NCBI GenBank assembly: GCA_001801085.1
Contig: MGWR01000061.1
Location: 79,329 to 143,328, forward strand
DNA length: 64,000 nucleotides
Direction of reading: 5' to 3'
Origin: Gallionellales bacterium GWA2_60_142
Lineage (GTDB): Bacteria > Pseudomonadota > Gammaproteobacteria > Burkholderiales > Gallionellaceae
Below are positions 15,712-22,926 of this stretch, piece after piece; within the stretch, counting starts at the first letter, position 1; each line of letters starts with the position of its first letter. The notes below the pieces were generated by a model. The model was not told the DNA's origin and did no database searches. It saw nothing but the letters and a program-made list of their open reading frames with translations. A program made the position numbers and the translations under genes.

Positions 15712-15721
15712 CGGAACGCGC

Positions 15722-15752
15722 CCTTGCCGCATTGTTCCGGAGTGCGGCAAGG
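15722..15752 (+). terminator. Hairpin terminator after DUF4242 copy 2
   Basis: CCTTGCCGCA and TGCGGCAAGG form a perfect 10-bp stem with an 11-base loop, followed after about 14 bases by a T-run. Confidence 0.65.
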
Positions 15753-15861
15753 TGACCTTCCCTCAGTTTTTCGTCTTTCAACAGGCGGTGGTCATGCTCC
15801 CTGTTTCTCCTTCGGTTGAGAATTCATCCAGTCGTTCAGGGAGTTTATGCGGCGCGTTTTT

Positions 15862-15875
15862 ATAGCAAACGCTAC
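15862..15875 (+). promoter_or_regulatory. ATAGC-n4-GCTAC operator before the broken small gene
   Basis: ATAGCAAACGCTAC keeps the 5-4-5 geometry with one mismatch. An AT-rich CAATATT stands about 29 bp after its centre, at the -10 position seen in the other promoters of the set. Confidence 0.55.
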
Positions 15876-15988
15876 AACGCGGGCCAAGCCCCACAATATT
15901 CGCGCTCCCTCCTTGTAAGTTGTCCGCCCCGGCGGCAACGCCTGCATCCGCCATTCCGGCCATGCCCTCACAATCAAGGAGAACCACC

Positions 15989-16232
15989 ATGAACTTCAAC
16001 ACCCTCGCCGAGACCCTGATCTCCTCCGGCGCACGCGATGTTCGTGCTCTACCGCCCGCACATCGAAGCGCTGCTGAAAAAACGTGACGAGACCGTATGG
16101 GCCTGGGCGGAAGCGCATCCCGGCGAGGACGTGTTCGAGGATCGCGCGCTGGACATCACCAGCCAGATGGATATTTCGGTGGAAGATATTCTGAGTAGAA
16201 TCGAACGGGAGATCGCCGCCAGAAAAGACTAA
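15989..16232 (+). pseudogene. Small hypothetical protein, frameshifted near 16037
   Basis: ATG 15989 has a good AAGGAG, but that frame stops after about 28 codons. The frame from 16038 reads on (MFVLYRPHIEALLKKRDE to IEREIAARKD) without its own ribosome site. Removing one base at about 16037 joins MNFNTLAETLISSGA to MFVLYRPH as one 80-residue protein. The family is not recognised. It is preceded by a palindrome of the GTAGC set and followed 2 bp later by the GDCCxxC gene. Confidence 0.5.
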
Positions 16233-16234
16233 CC

Positions 16235-16456
16235 ATGACCGCATTCAAGCCCGTACTGGAATCGCTGCTCAACTGCCCGCACTGCGGACACTAGCAGCTG
16301 GAAACCATGCCGACAGACTCATGCCAGTGGTTCTACGAATGCCCCCACTGCCACGCCCTGCTCAAACCCAGGCCCGGCGATTGTTGCGTGTATTGTTCTT
16401 ACGGCAGCGTGCCGTGTCCGCCGGTGCAGGAACACGGCAAGGGCTGTTGCGCCTGA
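16235..16456 (+). pseudogene. GDCCVxC-domain small Cys-rich protein with in-frame amber codon
   Basis: The reading has a CPHCGH zinc-knuckle at the start, CPHCHALLKPRPGDCC in the middle and GDCCVYCSYGSVPCPPVQ near the end. That is the pattern of the GDCCVxC domain (seleno)protein family. Codon 20 (16292-16294) is TAG, directly after CPHCGH, where relatives have a sense codon. The rest, to the TGA at 16454, is intact and family-like, so the nonsense change is recent or a sequencing error. Restart at the ATG at codon 24 would lose the first CxxC. Confidence 0.7.
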
Positions 16457-16484
16457 TCCTGCCGTTCACGACAGCAACGCAACC

Positions 16485-17426
16485 TCAATGCTGATGCCCC
16501 AGCCGTACCTCGATCTGAGGGTGACGTGAAACCAGTTCCTTCATGCGTTTAAGGTTCTCAAGATTGCGTTCGTGATCGGCGGTGAACGCACCCGGCTCCA
16601 CCGTATGATCCCAGCCCCAGCGCGTGATGCACGCATCGCCGGTCAGCAACACGGGGCCGTGCGTGGTTCGAATCAAAAAGGCGGTACTGCCCGGCGTATG
16701 CCCCGGCACACTGATGGCGAACACCGAGCCATCTTCGAACACATCGACGATGCCTTCGAAGTTATGCTGCGGGTCTGCCTGAAAGTGCCATTCCTGCAGC
16801 GGCTGCTTGCCCTGCAATAACTGATCGGTCAGGCCGCGCACGAACAGATTCTTGAAGCTGCTGTCCGTGGATTCCAGCGCGCCGATATACAGCGGGACGT
16901 CGTTGGCGATATCCGGCAGCCCGGAGATATGGTCGGCGTGCAGATGTGTGAAGAACACCCCGGCCAATCTGTGATCCACGCGCTGCAAGATCTCGCCGGT
17001 GCTCTCGCGCATGTGCAACCGATCCAAATGCATCGCCTGCTGCACCAGCCAGTTGAAGCCCTCCTTGCCCGGATCGTCCACCAGCTTCTGCGACACCCCG
17101 GTATCGATGATGAAGTTGCCGTGCTGCGGATGCTTCAGCAGATGCGCGTACACCTGTATCGGTTCTTCGCGATTCTTCACCCCGGCGCTGATCGCCTCGG
17201 CGCTATCGAGATTCAGCAGCCCATCAAGCGAGACGGACCAATCCGCACTGACGATGCTCTCCAGCTCGGCCGGCCCGGGCTGGTCGATCAGTCGCTCCAT
17301 CTCGGCGCTGCCGGAAGGTTTGCCGGGCGCCGGCTTGCCCAGCGAATGGCTGGTCAGGCGGCATCCCTGCAAGGCCACGAGCAGCGCGCAGCCCAGCAAG
17401 GCAAACAAAATCCGATTCGTTTTCAT
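16485..17426 (-). CDS. Metallo-beta-lactamase-fold hydrolase, lipoprotein
   Basis: The 313-residue protein begins with a lipoprotein signal (MKTNRILFALLGCALLVALQGC, Cys22 in the lipobox LQGC). It carries the metal motif THLHADHISG, the further ligands GHTPGS and TGDAC, and a C-terminal LGHQH. Overall it resembles AHL-lactonase-like (AttM/AiiA) members of the fold. GGAGG lies five bases before ATG 17426. It is divergent from a LysR gene 105 bp away, its likely regulator. Lactonase activity is possible but unproven. Confidence 0.85.
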   Translation of the reverse strand: MKTNRILFALLGCALLVALQGCRLTSHSLGKPAPGKPSGSAEMERLIDQPGPAELESIVSADWSVSLDGLLNLDSAEAISAGVKNREEPIQVYAHLLKHPQHGNFIIDTGVSQKLVDDPGKEGFNWLVQQAMHLDRLHMRESTGEILQRVDHRLAGVFFTHLHADHISGLPDIANDVPLYIGALESTDSSFKNLFVRGLTDQLLQGKQPLQEWHFQADPQHNFEGIVDVFEDGSVFAISVPGHTPGSTAFLIRTTHGPVLLTGDACITRWGWDHTVEPGAFTADHERNLENLKRMKELVSRHPQIEVRLGHQH

Positions 17427-17498
17427 GTCGTCCTCCAGAAAGAGTCTGCATAATTGCATATCCGTATATCATCCAACAATTGGCTAAATTTCGATGAG

Positions 17499-17518
17499 CC
17501 CATCCGTATTCGGATGGG
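17499..17518. promoter_or_regulatory. Perfect 8-4-8 palindrome between the lactamase-fold and LysR genes
   Basis: CCCATCCG-tatt-CGGATGGG lies just before the LysR start. ATCCGTAT also occurs near 17459-17466, closer to the hydrolase gene. A LysR or autoregulatory site is likely; it could also form an RNA hairpin in the LysR leader. Confidence 0.5.
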
Positions 17519-17531
17519 GAATGGACAGCAG

Positions 17532-18410
17532 ATGAATCTGAGATGGGACGACCTGAAACTGTTTCTGGCGGTGCATGAACATGGCAGCCTGAGCGCCGCA
17601 GCGCGCGCACTCAAGCTGGGCCAGCCCACGCTGAGCCGACGCATCGCCGAACTGGAAGCCGCAGTGAACGAAACCCTGTTCGAGCGCAAAAGCCAGGGGG
17701 CGCACCTCACCGCCGCCGGCCAGAAACTCCTGCCCGCCGCACAGCGCATGGCCGAATGGGCCAACGAAGCCGCGCTCAACATCAGGAAGCAGACCCATCT
17801 GCCGGAAGGAAAAGTGCGCATCGCGGCACCGCCCGGCATCGCCTACCAGGTGGTCGCGCCATTGGCCGCCAGGATACGCCAGCAGTATCCGCAAATTCAG
17901 CTCGAAGTGCTGTCGGGCGTGGAGCTCCTGAACCTGGGACGCGGCGAAGCCGACATCTCGCTGCGCTCAGAGAAACCCACCGACACCGACCTGGTGTGCA
18001 TCGACGAGATCGCCAGCACCATGCGCGTCTACGCCAGCAAAGACTACGCGGCAAAACTGCCGCCCGAACCCACGCTGGCCGATCTCGACTGGATATGCTG
18101 GGCCGCCCCCTACGACGAATTGCGCACCAATCAGGAACTGCATGCAACAATCCCCAACTTCAAACCCGCGTTCACCTCGGACGACTACATCGTGCAACTC
18201 GCCGCATGCACAGCCGGCGCAGGCACCATGATCCTGCCGCAGATATTGCACGGCCATGCCGGACAGCAAACATTGCAGGAGCTGGACATCGACCTCGGGC
18301 CGGAGGCCGTCGGCCACCTATACGTGGTGTGCCACAAACGCCATCGTCACCTGCCCAAGGTACGGCTGGTGACGGATCTCATTTCACAAGAGTTCGACCG
18401 CTTGCGCTAA
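17532..18410 (+). CDS. LysR-family transcription regulator
   Basis: The N-terminal winged helix (LKLFLAVHEHGSLSAAARALKLGQPTLSRRIAELE) is followed by an effector domain typical of the family, 292 residues in total. I chose ATG 17532 (MNLRWDDLKL), the usual family start; a start at 17514 would lie inside the palindrome at 17499-17518. It is divergent from the hydrolase gene and probably controls it. The inducer is unknown. Confidence 0.85.
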   Translation: MNLRWDDLKLFLAVHEHGSLSAAARALKLGQPTLSRRIAELEAAVNETLFERKSQGAHLTAAGQKLLPAAQRMAEWANEAALNIRKQTHLPEGKVRIAAPPGIAYQVVAPLAARIRQQYPQIQLEVLSGVELLNLGRGEADISLRSEKPTDTDLVCIDEIASTMRVYASKDYAAKLPPEPTLADLDWICWAAPYDELRTNQELHATIPNFKPAFTSDDYIVQLAACTAGAGTMILPQILHGHAGQQTLQELDIDLGPEAVGHLYVVCHKRHRHLPKVRLVTDLISQEFDRLR

Positions 18411-18459
18411 GCAACAAGGTCTCTGCAAACCCGGTTGGGCGGCGGCTTGCTCGGAGTGG

Positions 18460-18545
18460 ATCGGGGGCGGGTATTCGGCCAAAGCCGACTATCAGATCAA
18501 TGCGATTGATAGACTGCTCCCGACCCAAAGCAGACATCTAACAAC
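18460..18545. repeat. Intergenic repeat-like sequence left of the DUF2971 gene
   Basis: GACTGCTCCCGACCCAAAGC followed by AGACAT at about 18510-18537 resembles an intergenic motif I have seen near unrelated genes in proteobacteria. A partly inverted counterpart (ATGACTGCTTTTGGAAGTGG) lies at about 19650, right of the same gene. The match between the two is only approximate. Confidence 0.3.
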
Positions 18546-18597
18546 CGACTTATGGCAAACTAAATGTCATATTAACTAATCTGACTCTGACAGGCAT

Positions 18598-19629
18598 ATG
18601 GATCTTCCTCTACTTAGGGACTGGGCGCCAGATAACAACACTAGCTATCCCATCGCTGTAATGCCGATTGAGGTACAGCAGATGGCTATAGAGGCAGATG
18701 GGATTAAAAAAAAATGGCGTGAGATTCACGCTAATGGACGAGGTTCAATAACCCCTCCAGAGACTCTGTATCACTATACCGACGTACACGGACTCCACGG
18801 GATCGTTTTTTCAAACAATGACAGTGAGATATGGCTAACAGACTTTCGCTCAACAAATGATCCGACTGAAGGATGTCATGTAAAAACGTTATTAGAGAAA
18901 AGCGTCGCTAAAAATCTTCCAGCAAATGCCGTAGCTGCTCTTGGATATTTCCGAAATCCACATGGTGGCATGTTGGCCGAAGCCGACGAAATGCTTGCCA
19001 ATTTTATGTGGATTGCAAATAACTTGGACCGGAGGTTTCTAACCTCATTTTCTGAAAGCGAAAACGAGCTATCTCAATGGGTTCATTACGGGGCAGGAGG
19101 AACTGGTTATTGCATAGGGGTGTCAACGGAATCTCTTCTTAATCAGGAATATACCGCGGGAGATATCACATTCAAGTTACAACTCATTCCTGTTGAATAC
19201 CGCTTGCATATTCAAACAAAAATGATAAACGAATTCATTGCTGACATAGCTGAATGCTACGAGAAACATGCACCTATTCTAAGCACTCATTCCCGAGCGC
19301 TTAGCACGATGTATGGTGAGTTCGATAACCTTCTTAGGTGGTTTGGGAGTGCTTATTCATTAGAATTTAAAAACCCCCATTTTTCGAGTGAGCGTGAGTG
19401 GCGCTTGATTGTTGAAGTTACTCGGCCAGACTCTATTAATGCTATACCAGCAAGATCACGTGTCAAAGGTATGGGGATAACTTGGTATGTACCCGCGAAA
19501 TGCGCAGTGCAGTCGATCATGGCTGGACCTAAGGTTGAATATGAACAATTTCGTGCAGCATGTGCGCCTCTGATGTTCACTCGACTGGGTAAAGTCCGGC
19601 TTTCAAAGTCGGATATTCCCCTTCGTTAA
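18598..19629 (+). CDS. DUF2971 protein, probably transferred
   Basis: The 343-residue soluble protein has the DUF2971 signature: LYHYTDVHGLHGIVFSNN, LTDFRSTNDPTEG, FLTSFSESENELSQWVHYG and TGYCIGVSTE. Base composition is clearly AT-richer than the genes on both sides and it is alone in its orientation group. The family is widespread on mobile DNA and near defence genes, but its activity is not settled. The N-terminal 50 residues before the domain are less certain as a start region. Confidence 0.75.
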   Translation: MDLPLLRDWAPDNNTSYPIAVMPIEVQQMAIEADGIKKKWREIHANGRGSITPPETLYHYTDVHGLHGIVFSNNDSEIWLTDFRSTNDPTEGCHVKTLLEKSVAKNLPANAVAALGYFRNPHGGMLAEADEMLANFMWIANNLDRRFLTSFSESENELSQWVHYGAGGTGYCIGVSTESLLNQEYTAGDITFKLQLIPVEYRLHIQTKMINEFIADIAECYEKHAPILSTHSRALSTMYGEFDNLLRWFGSAYSLEFKNPHFSSEREWRLIVEVTRPDSINAIPARSRVKGMGITWYVPAKCAVQSIMAGPKVEYEQFRAACAPLMFTRLGKVRLSKSDIPLR

Positions 19630-19765
19630 GGGTGTATGATCGTATCAAATGACTGCTTTTGGAAGTGGAATTTCCAACTCGCTTCAGTGAAGTTCTGCTA
19701 TAGCTACTGGAGCGGACAAGAGTCTGGATACTCAGAATGACGGCAGTGGCCGACAACCGGACTAT

Positions 19766-20218
19766 TTAAGGAGCCAGCGTAGTTTCCACAAGCCCGGTCA
19801 ATACCTTCTGAAGTTTCTCGACGACCGGGCACTGGGCGACGCCATGGCGGCGCGACAGATAGGCGGGGTCGTTGTAGCCCAGCCACACCTGGGCTGCGGC
19901 ATCTTCCCAGACCAGTACTTTCAAGGGCAGATCGATGCCTGCCGTTTGTTCGCACTGCATGAACGGCGTGCCGCCTTGCGCGTTTCCGAAAATCAGCAAT
20001 GTTGTCGGGCGTAGCGTTTGGCCGATCTTGCTTGCCCCGGCGGCATGATCGATGCGCGCAAACACGGTCAGGCCGCGCTGCTTGACGGTTGCTTCCAGCC
20101 TGTCCATGGTTTCGGCGACGCTGCGCGAACTCTTCACGGCAACAAGGCCTTCCGCTGCCGATGCAAGTGATGAATACATGGCCAGCACTGCCGCAAGCAC
20201 AAGTGGTATCAGTTTCAT
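19766..20218 (-). CDS. DUF302 exported protein
   Basis: The 150-residue protein starts with a signal peptide (MKLIPLVLAAVLAMYSSLAS, cleavage near SAA). It then shows the DUF302 core VKSSRSVAETMDRLEATVKQ, IDHAAGASKIGQTLRPTTLL, FGNAQGGTP and LPLKVLVWED. I chose ATG 20218, behind GAGGAG. DUF302 proteins are periplasmic and of unknown function, often in sulfur or metal stress loci. It follows the gene at 20283-20666 on the same strand. Confidence 0.85.
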   Translation of the reverse strand: MKLIPLVLAAVLAMYSSLASAAEGLVAVKSSRSVAETMDRLEATVKQRGLTVFARIDHAAGASKIGQTLRPTTLLIFGNAQGGTPFMQCEQTAGIDLPLKVLVWEDAAAQVWLGYNDPAYLSRRHGVAQCPVVEKLQKVLTGLVETTLAP

Positions 20219-20282
20219 GATGTTCTCCTCTTGAATGTTGTTGATCGACGATGGCGCCCGGCCGCCCGACATGTGGTCGTTT

Positions 20283-20666
20283 TCAGATCCAGTAATTTCC
20301 CTGCCACGCCCCGCGCACGAAGTCGATCTCGACCCGCTTCGGCGCGATCTTGCGGACGTTGGGCGTATCGAGTTCGATCTCGGGCTGGCGGCCCAGGCGG
20401 TCTGCGACTTCGAACGAGCAGGCGGTCGAGGTGACGGGACGGAAGAAGACGGCGAGTTTGTCGCTGACTGCGACGGTGTTGCGTTGCGGTGGCGCGTCAT
20501 GGAAGTGGACGAACTTTTTCACCAGGCAGGAGAAGTAGAGTTCCAGTTCGACCACCAGCGGCTGGGTGCGTTGTGCCAGTTCGCGGGCGGCGGATTTGCT
20601 CCATTGCACCGAGACGGGCCTGCCGTTGATCTCTACCATGTTGTTGAATTCGGACATCGCAAACAT
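20283..20666 (-). CDS. Hypothetical protein
   Basis: This 127-residue protein begins MFAMSEFNNMVEINGRP. I do not recognise a family. It is soluble, with short beta-like stretches (PLVVELELYFSCLVKKFVHF, LAVFFRPVTST) and no motif of note. A GGGAAAG lies upstream of the ATG. The reverse-strand reading over the same DNA looks like a shadow. It is followed 64 bp later by the DUF302 gene on the same strand. Confidence 0.6.
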   Translation of the reverse strand: MFAMSEFNNMVEINGRPVSVQWSKSAARELAQRTQPLVVELELYFSCLVKKFVHFHDAPPQRNTVAVSDKLAVFFRPVTSTACSFEVADRLGRQPEIELDTPNVRKIAPKRVEIDFVRGAWQGNYWI

Positions 20667-20710
20667 CGCTTTCTTTCCCTCTCCCTACCCATGAACCTCA
20701 TATTTTCCGG

Positions 20711-20739
20711 AGGGTGGGCACGTTTCCTGTGCCCACCCT
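20711..20739. terminator. Strong GC-rich hairpin
   Basis: AGGGTGGGCAC and GTGCCCACCCT make a perfect 11-bp stem with a 7-base loop. No T-tract follows; it may be part of the neighbouring palindromic repeat. Confidence 0.5.
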
Positions 20740-20748
20740 ACGTTCTGC

Positions 20749-20868
20749 TTTTGTAGGTTGGGTTAGCCCGCAGGGCGTAACCCAACGATGGATATAAAGC
20801 GCATGTTGGGTTACTTCCGTCGGTGGTGAGCGTGTCGAACCATGAAACCGCTAACCCAACCTACAAAA
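20749..20868. repeat. Palindromic repeat element with 19-bp inverted ends
   Basis: TTTTGTAGGTTGGGTTAGC at 20749-20767 is mirrored exactly at 20850-20868. An inner GTTGGGTTA/TAACCCAAC pair occurs at 20757-20786. GTAGGTTGGGTTAG-type palindromes are common intergenic repeats in proteobacteria. It contains no gene. Confidence 0.8.
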
Positions 20869-20879
20869 ACCACAAGAAC

Positions 20880-21716
20880 TCACAGCACATGCGGCGCGAT
20901 CTGTTCCACCATCGCGCCGATCAGGTCGGTGTCGCAGCCCGGGGCGAGCACGGCGGCGTCTCCCACCACGCCGGTCATTTCCAGTTTGCGTTCGTCGCCG
21001 TGTTTGCTCAGGCGCGATTCGCCGCCGCAGCAGTGGCAATACACATGGTCGCCGTCGCGCAATGAACCGGGGATCGCCAGCGGCGCGCCGCAGCCGCACT
21101 GGAACAGCGGCAGGCCGGGTTCGCTGTGGCCGTGGATGTGCGCCAGCTGGTCGGTTCCGCCCAGTGACAGGAAGTGCTTCGCCAGCGGGGCATCGAATTG
21201 GCTGCCCAGTTCGTCGCCGATGATGGCGAGCGCCTTTTCCATCGGCATGCCTTGGCGGTAGGCGCGCGTGCTGGTCATCGCGTCGAAGGCGTCGGCGATG
21301 CTGACGATGCGCGCGACCTCGGGGATGACCTCGCCCGCGAGTCCGTTCGGGTAGCCTTTGCCGTCCGGGCGCTCGTGATGGCCGACCACCGCTTCGAAAG
21401 CAAGATTCGCCAGCGGATGGCTGGACAGCAAACGGCCTCCCACCGTGGGGTGCGTCTTGATGACATCGTATTCGCCATCGGTCAGCCGGTCCGGCTTGTT
21501 GAGGATGGAATCGGGCACACCGACCTTGCCGAGGTCGTGCAGAAAGCCGCCGACCTCGCACAGCGCGATGTCGCGTCTGGATAGTCCCGCCTGCTGCGCC
21601 AGCAGCTTGGAGAATTGCGACACGCGCCACAGATGGCCGCCGGTGTAGGGATCGCGCGCCTCGACGATCATCGACAGACCGAGCAGCGTGTTGAGCAGGG
21701 ATTCTTTTTCGGACAT
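20880..21716 (-). CDS. HD-GYP cyclic-di-GMP phosphodiesterase with Cys-rich C-terminal module
   Basis: The HD-GYP domain is complete: HLWRVSQFSKLLAQ, HDLGKVGVPDSIL, HPTVGGRLL, HHERPDGKGYP and IADAFDAMTSTRAYR, residues about 25-180. The last 80 residues carry C-x-C and CHCC, arranged like a zinc ribbon. I chose ATG 21716 behind GGAGG. The domain hydrolyses c-di-GMP; the C-terminal module may sense metal or redox state (inference). No receiver domain is attached. Confidence 0.85.
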   Translation of the reverse strand: MSEKESLLNTLLGLSMIVEARDPYTGGHLWRVSQFSKLLAQQAGLSRRDIALCEVGGFLHDLGKVGVPDSILNKPDRLTDGEYDVIKTHPTVGGRLLSSHPLANLAFEAVVGHHERPDGKGYPNGLAGEVIPEVARIVSIADAFDAMTSTRAYRQGMPMEKALAIIGDELGSQFDAPLAKHFLSLGGTDQLAHIHGHSEPGLPLFQCGCGAPLAIPGSLRDGDHVYCHCCGGESRLSKHGDERKLEMTGVVGDAAVLAPGCDTDLIGAMVEQIAPHVL

Positions 21717-21918
21717 GTGTGCCTCCCTTAATTTCAGATCGTCATTAGAAAAAACCGTCATTCCGGCCAGTTCTCTATCCAACTTCCCCCCGGAGGGGGA
21801 AAGCGCACTCGCCGACGGCGTGGGCGAACAGCGGGAACAGCAAGGTCAACATCGCGAATAGTTTCTTGAAGTGGATATTGAATGGTTCGATGTCGATTAG
21901 TCGCAGCTATCTTCGTTT

Positions 21919-21946
21919 CCTTACAGATCGTTTTCAAGCTGTAAGG
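21919..21946. promoter_or_regulatory. Dyad CCTTACAG-n12-CTGTAAGG upstream of the Cys-repeat cytochrome genes
   Basis: A perfect 8-bp inverted repeat lies about 75-100 bp before ATG 22021, in the 304-bp gap between the HD-GYP gene and the small gene. It could be a regulator site, or its right arm (TGTAAGG) part of an ECF-type -35 box. Nothing else is seen in the gap. Confidence 0.4.
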
Positions 21947-22020
21947 TTCGTCGATCTGGTACGACCAACGCACGTCACCGTCGTCAATGTGACTTCCCCA
22001 ATTCGATACAGGAGACTGAA

Positions 22021-22149
22021 ATGTCCATGATGTGCAAGATTAACGGCAGTTGCGAGGCCACGCCCGGCATGTGCGTGCATGAAAAGATGATGCTGGGGGC
22101 AGCGGTGTTGACTGCGCTCGGCGTCGCGGCCTACTGGTTGCTGGCTTGA
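22021..22149 (+). CDS. Small Cys-containing single-helix membrane protein
   Basis: The 42-residue reading MSMMCKINGSCEATPGMCVH has three Cys near the N-terminus and then a hydrophobic helix (MLGAAVLTALGVAAYWLLA). AGGAG lies 7 bases before the ATG. It stands 17 bp before the NPCAA-repeat cytochrome gene and is probably co-transcribed. No family is recognised. A metal or electron-transfer helper is conceivable. Confidence 0.6.
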   Translation: MSMMCKINGSCEATPGMCVHEKMMLGAAVLTALGVAAYWLLA

Positions 22150-22166
22150 TACAAAAGGAGAACGAG

Positions 22167-22826
22167 ATGAAACGCACCCGAATGATGCATACCCTGATCG
22201 CCTCCGGCGTGCTGAGCCTGTCCGTCGGCGGCATGGCGCTGGCCGCACCCTGTCGCGCCAACCCCTGCGCTCCGCGCAGTTCGCGCATGAACCCCTGTGC
22301 GGCGAAGAACCCCTGCGCGGCAGCCAATCCCTGCGCGGCCGCGATGGTGAAGATGGATGTCAAAGGCGTGATGCGCCCGGCCGACTATCGCCCGTACAAG
22401 GGCAAGCAGAAGGAACTGGTCGCCTATGGCAAGCAATTGTTCAGCGACACCCGCCTGAGCAGCAACGGCATGTCGTGCAACACCTGTCATCAGGATAACG
22501 CCGCATTCCAGGCCACCTTCGCCCAGCCTTACCCGCACTATGTGCAGATGACCGACGAACGCGCAGGGGTGAAGGCGGTGCATCTGGACGAGATGGTGCA
22601 GTTCTGCATGGTGGTGCCGATGGCCGCCAAACCGCTGCCCTGGAACAGCAAGAAGCTGGCCGCACTGACGGCTTACACGGGATCGCTGCAAAAAGGATTC
22701 CGCGCGGGCAACCCTTGCGCGGCAAAGAATCCCTGTGCTGCCCGCAATCCTTGCGCTGCGAAAAGTCCTTGCGCGGCGGCCAATCCCTGCGCAGCGAAAA
22801 ACCCTTGTGCGGCGACACGGCACTAA
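22167..22826 (+). CDS. Monohaem cytochrome c flanked by NPCAA cysteine repeats
   Basis: The 219-residue exported protein has a signal peptide (MKRTRMMHTLIASGVLSLSV), a cytochrome c domain with one CNTCH and a Met-rich second half (CMVVPMAAKPLPW). Tandem NPCAA(K/A/R) repeats flank it: four NPCA units before and six after (one SPCAA). That adds ten cysteines in a fixed period outside the haem site. AAGGAG precedes ATG 22167. An ECF sigma factor and a zinc-finger anti-sigma follow. The repeats probably bind metal such as Cu(I), or form a disulfide array; this is inference. Confidence 0.8.
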   Translation: MKRTRMMHTLIASGVLSLSVGGMALAAPCRANPCAPRSSRMNPCAAKNPCAAANPCAAAMVKMDVKGVMRPADYRPYKGKQKELVAYGKQLFSDTRLSSNGMSCNTCHQDNAAFQATFAQPYPHYVQMTDERAGVKAVHLDEMVQFCMVVPMAAKPLPWNSKKLAALTAYTGSLQKGFRAGNPCAAKNPCAARNPCAAKSPCAAANPCAAKNPCAATRH

Positions 22827-22843
22827 AGCCAACATACCCCACT

Positions 22844-22868
22844 GCACCCGCCCTCACCCGGCGGGTGC
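22844..22868 (+). terminator. Hairpin terminator after the NPCAA cytochrome gene
   Basis: GCACCCGCC and GGCGGGTGC form a perfect 9-bp stem around a 7-base loop, followed by TTTGCATTT. Confidence 0.6.
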
Positions 22869-22926
22869 TTTGCATTTCTGCGGGTGCTACCATGCGGCAG
22901 CGCCATGCCCACCATCCGGAGCCTGA

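Noticed and set aside
16292..16294. In-frame TAG in the GDCCVxC gene as a recoded (pyrrolysine or other) codon
   Set aside because: No sign of pyrrolysine genes and the lineage is not known to use it; a nonsense mutation or sequencing error is simpler.
20235..20756. Plus-strand 173-codon reading opposite the hypothetical gene at 20283-20666
   Set aside because: It runs through the hairpin at 20711-20739 and has no ribosome site; the minus-strand reading has a plausible start and joins the DUF302 gene.
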